Assembly: GCA_033809015.1 (NCBI GenBank)
Contig: JAPXMM010000071.1
Span: 1-13,182, forward strand
From: DTU049 sp033809015
Lineage (GTDB): Bacteria > Bacteroidota > Bacteroidia > Bacteroidales > DTU049
Length of the DNA stretch: 13,182 nt
Reading direction: 5' to 3'
This document shows positions 8,114 to 12,854 of the stretch, piece by piece (position 1 is the first letter of the stretch; each line of letters starts with the position of its first letter). The notes beneath the pieces were generated by a model that had not been told where the DNA came from, made no database searches, and saw only the letters and a program-made list of their open reading frames with translations. The translations under genes and the position numbers were made by a program.

Positions 8114-8131
8114 CAAATAAAATATAATGAA

Positions 8132-8923
8132 ATGAAAATGAAAATTTTAATTATTACAGCAGTTATTATTACAATTGCAACATTCACCAGTTGTCAAAAA
8201 GAACCTTTAACAAGTTTTAAAGCAAGTAAGACTGCTGTTGTTACGGGTGAAGTAATAACTTTTACCAATACTACAGTTGATGGTTATACCTATGAATGGA
8301 ATTTTGGAGATGGAACAACTTCCTCTTTAGAAAATCCAACGCATTCATATGAAAATGCAGGCATATATAATGTGCTATTAACATCTTTTTCTAAAAACGG
8401 TAAAAAATCAAGTAGTTCATCCATAACAATTACTGTAACTAAAGCTAATGAAATAAAGTATGATGGTAATAATTATCCCCTGACAAAAGGATATTTAGAA
8501 AAATATGGCAATTGGGATGGCGAAACTACTTACTATAATTTTGACGTTTATTTGGTAAGCGATGGTATTACAATAACACAAGAAGATATAATAGGTAATG
8601 GAAATTTAATTTATCTTGAATTATGGTCTTCTTCTCCAACTAGTTTAAATCCTGGAACATATATTTTCTCAAATAATTATGCAGCACAGACCTTTTCAAC
8701 TGGTGGAGTAGCTCTTAATTTCAATATTGAAACAGAATTGGGAACATTGTTTGATATATGTACAGGTGGTAATGTTATTATTTCTCAGAGTGGGACAGAT
8801 TATATTTTTGATATAACTTTAACATTAGCAAATGGCAAAACTGTAAATGCTTATTATAAAGGCTCAATGATTATGTATGACCAAACAGGATTAAAATCAA
8901 ATAAGAAGCGTTTTGAAAAATAA
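8132..8923 (+). CDS. Array gene A: PKD-domain lipoprotein
   Basis: A 263-residue exported lipoprotein: signal peptide with lipobox FTSC, lipidated Cys21, then one PKD (immunoglobulin-like) domain at about 26-104 with the hallmark WNFGDG at 56-61 and the 'PTHSYENAGIYNV' strand at 69-81. Residues 108-250 form a beta-rich domain of unknown family containing YLVSDG and repeated Gly/Thr strands, ending in YKGSMIMYD. The C-terminus is basic (KSNKKRFEK). PKD domains usually mediate protein or carbohydrate contacts at the surface. The ATG at 8132 is preferred over the one at 8138 because only it gives the 86-base distance from Y found at all four genes. X follows the stop by 2 bases. The role is unknown. 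Confidence 0.8.
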   Translation: MKMKILIITAVIITIATFTSCQKEPLTSFKASKTAVVTGEVITFTNTTVDGYTYEWNFGDGTTSSLENPTHSYENAGIYNVLLTSFSKNGKKSSSSSITITVTKANEIKYDGNNYPLTKGYLEKYGNWDGETTYYNFDVYLVSDGITITQEDIIGNGNLIYLELWSSSPTSLNPGTYIFSNNYAAQTFSTGGVALNFNIETELGTLFDICTGGNVIISQSGTDYIFDITLTLANGKTVNAYYKGSMIMYDQTGLKSNKKRFEK

Positions 8924-8925
8924 AA

Positions 8926-9015
8926 CCAGTCCATAACAAAGGCTAAAATCAAGTGGAGTTCAGAAACCACTTAAAAAAACGGGGCGGTATCCGAAAAGCC
9001 ATATGAGTAGGAAAA
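8926..9015 (+). repeat. X-Y repeat, copy 2 (between genes A and B)
   Basis: X (8926-8944) contains CCATAACAAAGGCT; here the first arm of its small hairpin reads AGTC instead of AGCC, which still pairs with GGCT through a T-G wobble. After AAA comes Y (8948-9015), identical to copy 1: stem AAGTGG (8951-8956) with CCACTT (8967-8972), then the CGGGGCGG region and AGCCATATGAG. GGCT of X can pair with AGCC of Y, and CATA of X with TATG of Y, closing the whole element. Confidence 0.85.
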
Positions 9016-9033
9016 TTTAAAAAACAAAAATAT

Positions 9034-9504
9034 ATGAAAAAGACAAAAATTAAATTTTTATTTCTCGCTATGTTAATTGGTTCAATGACCATTTTAACCA
9101 CAAGTTGTGCAAAAGAAAAGGGTTGTACAGACCCTGATAGTATTAATTATAATGCTGATGCCGAAGAGGATGATGGTAGTTGTGAATATGAAGGTCGTGT
9201 AGTATTTTGGTATAATGAAGAAGCTGCTGAATTTTTATTATTAACTGATGCTGTCACTTTAAAGTATTATATTGATGGTACATTAGTAGGTTCTGCTGCT
9301 GCCTCTGTTTATTGGCAAGGTGCACCAGAATGTGGGCAAAATGGTGCAGTTACAGTGACAAAAAATTTAGGTAATGTTAAGAATAAAACATATACTTATA
9401 GTGTTAAAGATCAAGATGGTTATGAATATTGGTCTGGAACTGTAAATTTTACTGCAAATACTTGTTCACCAATTCAATTGACACTTGACAATATAGACTG
9501 GTAA
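9034..9504 (+). CDS. Array gene B: small lipoprotein with a Cys/Asp-rich DDGSC motif
   Basis: A 156-residue lipoprotein. The signal peptide ends in lipobox TTSC (lipidated Cys25). Right after it comes GCTDPDSINYNADAEEDDGS followed by Cys50, a two-cysteine, Asp-rich motif at residues 30-50 of the type often seen in secreted Bacteroidetes proteins and thought to bind calcium. The rest (55-156) is a compact beta-rich domain with two more cysteines (in PECGQN and TCSP) that could form a disulfide. No enzyme motif is visible. The start is the ATG 86 bases after the Y boundary. A strong terminator lies 54 bases beyond the stop. The family of the C-terminal domain was not recognised. Confidence 0.8.
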   Translation: MKKTKIKFLFLAMLIGSMTILTTSCAKEKGCTDPDSINYNADAEEDDGSCEYEGRVVFWYNEEAAEFLLLTDAVTLKYYIDGTLVGSAAASVYWQGAPECGQNGAVTVTKNLGNVKNKTYTYSVKDQDGYEYWSGTVNFTANTCSPIQLTLDNIDW

Positions 9505-9558
9505 CTAAAGAGTTTTATTATTATTCACTAATTCAATTGTCAATTTAAATTAAATTTT

Positions 9559-9598
9559 AAGGGGTGGATTAAGAGAAATTTTAGTTCGCCCCTTTTTT
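9559..9598 (+). terminator. Strong intrinsic terminator after gene B
   Basis: A 14-bp stem (9559-9572 with 9581-9594), with three G-T wobbles and a core of four G-C pairs, has an 8-base loop and runs into six T residues (9593-9598). It is the best rho-independent terminator in the window. It implies that transcripts through genes A and B end here, which makes a single polycistronic message for all four genes unlikely unless there is read-through. Confidence 0.75.
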
Positions 9599-9717
9599 AA
9601 AGATCTTAAAAATGAACGATAACCAGCCCATAACAAAGGCTAAAATCAAGTGGAGTCCAGAAACCACTTAAAAAAACGGGGCGGAATTCGAAAAGCCATA
9701 TGAGTAGAGGAATTTAA
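9573..9717 (+). repeat. 145-bp extended direct repeat, left copy (before gene C)
   Basis: From the loop of the gene B terminator to the end of Y, this segment is nearly identical to 10434-10577, with a few substitutions and a one-base indel. It includes AATTTTAGTTCGCCCCTTTT, a shared AAAAATGAACGATAACC, X and Y. The two copies flank gene C as long direct repeats. Confidence 0.8.
9623..9717 (+). repeat. X-Y repeat, copy 3 (between genes B and C)
   Basis: X is at 9623-9641 (AGCC 9625-9628, GGCT 9638-9641). Y starts at 9645, 86 bases before gene C. Stem AAGTGG (9648-9653) and CCACTT (9664-9669) is unchanged. The loop differs by one base from copies 1 and 2 (GTCC for GTTC). The second small hairpin reads CGGAATTCG, in which a G-C pair has become G-T. 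The end reads GAGTAGAGGAATTTAA, where copies 1 and 2 have GAGTAGGAAAA. Confidence 0.85.
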
Positions 9718-9730
9718 CACAAAAAGAAAA

Positions 9731-10324
9731 ATGAAAAATTTAATTTTAATTTGTTTAGCATTAATGCTTTCAGAAGTTACATTTTCTCAACAAGACAATA
9801 ATCAGCTTGGTAGAGTTAATAAAATTCAAGGTAAAGAAGTCTATGTTATGTGTGAGCCTGTTCGCGATTATGATGTTGTTGACAAAGTAAGTTCAGTAGC
9901 AGAACAATTGATCGGTGTTAGTCCAACTCTTTCAAATATGGTTAATACAATGGTGGACAAAGCCGTTACTAAAGAACAAAAAGGGAAAGTTCAACCATTT
10001 GATGCAATTATTACTTCTGATGGCGATAATGCGATATTAATAAAATTCAAGGAAGGAAATCAAGAACAAAAAGGCATTGCTAGAGTAACTAAAATGCAAG
10101 GGAAAGAAGTTTATATTATGTGTGAACCATTAAAAGATTATGAAACAGTTGATAAGGTAAATTCTGCTTTTGCTCAAGTTTTAGGAGTTAGTCCAACCAT
10201 TGAAAATATGGTAAAAACAATGGTGGACAAAGCAGTAAACAGAGAATCAAAAGGCAAGGTTGGAAATTTTGATGCTGTATTAACTACTGATGGTGATAAT
10301 GCAATATTAATTAAATTCAAATAA
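9731..10324 (+). CDS. Array gene C: secreted protein made of two tandem copies of an unrecognised domain
   Basis: A 197-residue protein with a Sec signal peptide (residues 1-19, likely cleavage near FSQ-QDNN, no lipobox). The mature part is two tandem copies of an approximately 80-residue module, residues 28-107 and 118-197, about 70% identical by my count (56 of 80) with no gaps and a 90-residue period. Invariant blocks include QGKEVY, MCEP (one Cys per module), VDKV, GVSPT, TMVDKAV and DGDNAILIKFK. The duplication is also plain in the DNA (9812-10051 and 10082-10321). I do not recognise the family. It probably acts in the periplasm or outside the cell. Confidence 0.8.
   Translation: MKNLILICLALMLSEVTFSQQDNNQLGRVNKIQGKEVYVMCEPVRDYDVVDKVSSVAEQLIGVSPTLSNMVNTMVDKAVTKEQKGKVQPFDAIITSDGDNAILIKFKEGNQEQKGIARVTKMQGKEVYIMCEPLKDYETVDKVNSAFAQVLGVSPTIENMVKTMVDKAVNRESKGKVGNFDAVLTTDGDNAILIKFK
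9812..10321 (+). repeat. In-frame tandem duplication inside gene C
   Basis: Two 240-base modules separated by a 30-base linker (270-base period). Differences are spread along the length and many are synonymous or conservative, so the duplication is not recent. There is no frameshift or internal stop. Confidence 0.8.
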
Positions 10325-10335
10325 TAACCTGCACA

Positions 10336-10426
10336 TAATCGAGTATGCTGCCCCAACAGCCAAATGCTGCTCTGGAAAACCTCTCACACTACTGTTCGTA
10401 CGGTTCTAGTATACAGCGGTTCGTTA
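10336..10426. repeat. Degenerate attC-like palindrome after gene C
   Basis: About 12 bases after the gene C stop, TAAtCGA (10336-10342) and GCTG (10347-10350) can pair with CAGC (10414-10417) and TCGTTA (10421-10426), giving two short stems separated by an unpaired spacer, with short inverted repeats such as CAGC-GCTG inside. This two-box layout resembles an integron attC site, but the pairing is short and could be chance. The GC content is higher than in the flanks. Confidence 0.3.
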
Positions 10427-10433
10427 AGATATG

Positions 10434-10577
10434 GAGCAATTTTAGTTCGCCCCTTTTCTAAAAATCTAAAAATGAACGATAACCAGCCCATAACAAAGGC
10501 TAAAATCAAGTGGAGACCAGAAACCACTTAAAAAAACGGGGTTGAATCTGAAAAGCCATATGAGTAGAGGAATTTAA
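10434..10577 (+). repeat. Extended direct repeat, right copy (before gene D)
   Basis: Matches 9573-9717. It retains only the loop and 3' arm of the gene B terminator (TTAGTTCGCCCC and a T run); the 5' arm with GGGG is missing, so no terminator can form here. The homology therefore begins in the middle of a functional structure, as expected if a segment was copied or exchanged. Confidence 0.8.
10483..10577 (+). repeat. X-Y repeat, copy 4 (between genes C and D)
   Basis: X is at 10483-10501 and identical to copy 3. Y starts at 10505, 86 bases before gene D. Stem AAGTGG (10508-10513) and CCACTT (10524-10529) is kept. The loop reads GACC, and the second hairpin region is the most divergent (TTGAATCTG, with a T-T mismatch). 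The AGCCATATGAGTAGAGGAAT end is unchanged from copy 3. Confidence 0.85.
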
Positions 10578-10590
10578 AAATAATAAACAT

Positions 10591-10767
10591 ATGAAAAATA
10601 AAATCTTTTTCATTTCAGTGATAATCTCTTTGGTTAGCACTTTCTCCGTGTTAATTGCATCAGAAAAGAATTTGAGTACTGACCATTATATAATAAAATC
10701 AATAGTCAGCTTTTTAGTAGCTTTCTTGATTTCTTTTTTTGGATTAAGATATTACGAAAAGAAATAA
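10591..10767 (+). CDS. Array gene D: 58-residue two-pass membrane protein
   Basis: A short gene supported by its position: its ATG lies 86 bases after the start of Y, exactly as in the three larger genes, and X begins at its stop codon. The product has two hydrophobic segments, about residues 5-23 (IFFISVIISLVSTFSVLIA) and 34-51 (IIKSIVSFLVAFLISFFG), joined by a polar loop (SEKNLSTDHY), and ends in basic RYYEKK. The family was not recognised. Size and topology would suit a small inner-membrane protein; nothing points to a specific function. Confidence 0.7.
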   Translation: MKNKIFFISVIISLVSTFSVLIASEKNLSTDHYIIKSIVSFLVAFLISFFGLRYYEKK

Positions 10768-10783
10768 GCCCATAACAAAGGCT
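10767..10783 (+). repeat. X element, last copy (no Y after it)
   Basis: AGCCCATAACAAAGGCT, starting at the last base of the gene D stop codon. AGCC and GGCT form the same small hairpin as in the other copies. Homology to the other spacers stops right after GGCT, where copies 2-4 continue AAAATCAAG. This defines the 3' boundary of the repeating unit. Confidence 0.85.
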
Positions 10784-10900
10784 CATAAAGCATTGCTAGT
10801 GAGGTGCATATTTAAACGTATGTGCCTCGCTTTATCTTTCTTCGGGTTGTTAAGTATATATTCCGTAGTTCGCAACGCTTCATAGACTCAGCCGTTATAC
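10767..10900. repeat. attC-like imperfect palindrome at the end of the array
   Basis: The ends pair as in an integron attC site: ATAAC (in CCATAACAAA) with GTTAT (10894-10898) and GGCT (10780-10783) with AGCC (10890-10893), with an unpaired AAA spacer on one side. Inside is a 13-bp stem with three wobbles (10798-10810 with 10819-10831), extended by ATAAA/TTTAT after a bulge. GTTATAC at 10894-10900 resembles the GTTRRRY core but fails at one position. The inner stem is followed by a T-rich stretch and could also end transcription from gene D. I see nothing further up to cpsB except a small inverted repeat at 10960-10981. Confidence 0.5.
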
Positions 10901-10994
10901 GCAATCGGCAACAAAAACATACACACAACCATTATGGTTCATTGTAAAACGACAAAATGTTGATAAAGATTTTATTATCAAACGCCTATTTCAA

Positions 10995-11025
10995 TTGAAT
11001 TTTTTATTTATAAAAAATAATTCAA
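10995..11025 (-). terminator. AT-rich hairpin over the cpsB stop codon
   Basis: TTGAA and TTCAA at the ends, plus an A/T core, form an imperfect hairpin that includes the minus-strand stop codon at 11008-11010. T-rich sequence lies within the structure, not after it, so terminator function is uncertain. Confidence 0.3.
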
Positions 11026-11736
11026 AACATTAGGTAGAATTTTTTGTATAATACTCGATTGTATAATATTTCTAAGGTGTAATAAAGATGATGCATCATG
11101 AACATCTGTACCTAAAAAATCTATAAAATTTTTATTTGCTAAAATATTGAAATTATTCCTAGCTGCAGGTCCATAATATCCAGCTGCTGATGGTAGATTA
11201 CATTGAAATAAAAAACCATATTCCTTAAGTTTTTCAAATATTGCAATGTTGTCGTTCCAGTATTCATATCTCTCAGGATGTGCTAATATTGGTTTGTATC
11301 CAGCTTTTGTTATTTCTCTAGCTATTAATTTGGCATCATCAGGAGAATAATAAAAATTAAATTCACACAATAAATATTTATCAGCAATAGGTAGTACATC
11401 ATTTTTATTTAATAAATCTAAAAAATTTTCATCAGCATAATATTCTGCAGAAATAACAATCTGTATTGGAATTTTTTCTTTTTCTTTTTCAGTGAAGAGC
11501 TCATTAGCAGCCATAATAATTTTTTCAGTAGAATTCCAATATCTTTCGCTATGCACATGTGGTGTTGCTATTATCTTTGTATATCCTAAATATTGGAATG
11601 CTTTAAGCATCTCTATGCTCTCTGCTATATTTCTAGAGCCGTCATCTATCCCTGGTAAAACATGATTGTGTATATCTGTCGCAAGATGTAAAGTATTTGA
11701 ACTATTTGATTTATTTTTTGGAAAAATAGATGTCAT
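11008..11736 (-). CDS. CpsB/CapC family tyrosine-protein phosphatase (PHP fold)
   Basis: A manganese-dependent PHP-type phosphatase, 242 residues, close to the family's usual 240-255. The family dephosphorylates bacterial tyrosine kinases that control capsule or exopolysaccharide chain length. Metal-ligand motifs are complete: DIHNH (His23, His25) followed by VLPGIDDG, TPH (His60), SAEYY (Glu98), AHPERY (His153) and GTDVHD (Asp211, His213). The first ~18 residues are polar and Ser/Asn-rich, with no signal peptide, so the protein is cytoplasmic. No cognate Wzc-type kinase or polysaccharide gene is visible here. It is transcribed divergently from the deacylase-like gene, with 71 bases between the start codons. 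Confidence 0.88.
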   Translation of the reverse strand: MTSIFPKNKSNSSNTLHLATDIHNHVLPGIDDGSRNIAESIEMLKAFQYLGYTKIIATPHVHSERYWNSTEKIIMAANELFTEKEKEKIPIQIVISAEYYADENFLDLLNKNDVLPIADKYLLCEFNFYYSPDDAKLIAREITKAGYKPILAHPERYEYWNDNIAIFEKLKEYGFLFQCNLPSAAGYYGPAARNNFNILANKNFIDFLGTDVHDASSLLHLRNIIQSSIIQKILPNVLNYFL

Positions 11737-11756
11737 ATTTGTGAATTCTTTCTATG

Positions 11757-11764
11757 CAAATTTA
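11757..11764 (-). promoter_or_regulatory. -7 box for the cpsB-like gene
   Basis: Read on the minus strand, TAAATTTG is a full match to TAnnTTTG and ends 20 bases before the start codon at 11736. A TTG lies 17 bases further upstream (11782-11784), slightly nearer than the usual 19 to 21. Confidence 0.45.
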
Positions 11765-11792
11765 ATGTTTTTATTTATTTTCAAAAATTTTC

Positions 11793-11800
11793 TATTTTTG
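11793..11800 (+). promoter_or_regulatory. -7 box for the PagL-like gene
   Basis: TATTTTTG fully matches TAnnTTTG and ends 7 bases before the ATG at 11808, implying an almost leaderless mRNA. No clear -33 TTG is present. It lies back to back with the minus-strand promoter in the same 71-base spacer. Confidence 0.5.
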
Positions 11801-11807
11801 CTAATTA

Positions 11808-12854
11808 ATGAAAAAAATACTAACATTTTTATTTTTATTAATACATTTAGCTTTATATTCTCAACAGTCAATAGGATTGAGTGGGAGTTATGGATTTTTA
11901 TTCCCACATTATAAAAAAATGTATAATTTCATAGAACATCATCCAGCAGGATTTAGTTTATACTATGAAAATATATATAAACCTTTTGACACTACTCAGA
12001 GCAATAAAAGATATAGAATAGAGGCATATTATACTAGTTTAAGTAATAATGAAGTTTTAGGAAATGCATATAGCATTTTAGCAGATGTATATTTTAGAAT
12101 TTATAAAGAAAAAATTTATTTTTTCACTGGTAGTGGCATATCATATTTGACCAAACATCATTCAGAAGATAATTATCGCAATTTTGCTATAGGTTCCCAT
12201 TTTAATGTTTATGTAAACTTCGGTTTTGATTTTAAATTATACCAAAAAAATCCATTACAGATAGATTTACAACTCAGATGGAATCATTTCTCTAATGGAG
12301 CCATAAAAATGCCAAATGCTGGATTAAATATTCCTAGCATCCATTTATCTTTTGGCTACTATAATAACAATAATAATAGTAAAACAAGTCATATAGATAG
12401 TAATAAATTACTACAATCAAAATATCATATATTTGGGGCGTATTCTACAAAACAAAATAAAGTCAACAATGTTAATTATTCTCTTTACACTACTGGATTT
12501 GAATATTATTTAACTCATTATGATGCTGTACAATGGTTGATAGGTACTGATTTTATTTGGGATAATTCTTTACCTGATTATGTAAAAACAAAAAATTATG
12601 ACTTGGATAAATATAAGGTGATACCATTAAAACTATCTCTAAAAGGAGGATGGGATGTACACATAGATAAAATCGATTTGATATTCCAGGTAGGTATTTA
12701 TGTGAGAAATGTAGCTTTTAAATATCAACCTTTTTACACAAGATTCGGTTTGAGATACTTTTTTTCAAAAAATTTAGGAGCACAGTTATCATTGCGCAGC
12801 CATTATGCCAAAGCTGATGCGATAGAATGGGGGATAGTATGGCGAGGAAAATAA
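11808..12854 (+). CDS. PagL-like acyloxyacyl hydrolase (lipid A deacylase family), outer membrane
   Basis: A 348-residue outer membrane protein with a signal peptide at 1-18 (cleavage near YSQ-QS). The mature sequence consists of alternating aromatic strands typical of a beta-barrel. The motif RWNHFSNGAIKMPNAGLN at 157-174 matches the acyloxyacyl hydrolase family, with His160 and Ser162 in the positions of the PagL catalytic His and Ser; family members of this kind would remove an acyl chain from lipid A. The third catalytic residue of PagL (Glu) has no obvious equivalent; Asn170 or Asn174 lies nearby. It is longer than PagL (about 150-170 residues) by a C-terminal half (190-348) of further barrel strands. 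The gene overlaps the next by 16 bases. Confidence 0.7.
   Translation: MKKILTFLFLLIHLALYSQQSIGLSGSYGFLFPHYKKMYNFIEHHPAGFSLYYENIYKPFDTTQSNKRYRIEAYYTSLSNNEVLGNAYSILADVYFRIYKEKIYFFTGSGISYLTKHHSEDNYRNFAIGSHFNVYVNFGFDFKLYQKNPLQIDLQLRWNHFSNGAIKMPNAGLNIPSIHLSFGYYNNNNNSKTSHIDSNKLLQSKYHIFGAYSTKQNKVNNVNYSLYTTGFEYYLTHYDAVQWLIGTDFIWDNSLPDYVKTKNYDLDKYKVIPLKLSLKGGWDVHIDKIDLIFQVGIYVRNVAFKYQPFYTRFGLRYFFSKNLGAQLSLRSHYAKADAIEWGIVWRGK

Larger units (their letters stand above)
7302..8131. other. 830-base non-coding region between tsaB and the cassette-like array
   Basis: No convincing gene was found on either strand. In order the region holds: the AT hairpin after tsaB, featureless AT-rich DNA, two inverted-repeat elements (7429-7459 and 7476-7616), about 100 bases with nothing recognised, the N gap (7721-7754), a canonical promoter (7820-7850), a hairpin-rich leader, and the first copy of the Y repeat (8046-8113). 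A 19-codon open frame from 7874 has no support. Confidence 0.7.

Noticed and set aside
8046..9015. Identification of Y as a known riboswitch or ribozyme
   Set aside because: I compared it from memory with c-di-GMP, SAM, cobalamin, preQ1, ZTP and hammerhead or twister cores and saw no convincing match. It is listed only as a repeat with structure.
10174..10356. Minus-strand open frame of 60 codons over the end of gene C
   Set aside because: It is antisense to the second module of gene C, whose tandem duplication, signal peptide and conserved leader spacing show that the plus strand is coding.
8046..10783. CRISPR array
   Set aside because: The repeats are separated by complete genes of different length, not by short uniform spacers, and no cas gene is present.
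11666..11914. Plus-strand 82-codon frame across the cpsB-pagL spacer
   Set aside because: It overlaps both well-supported genes and both promoter boxes, and its Phe/Ile-rich sequence reflects AT-rich non-coding DNA.
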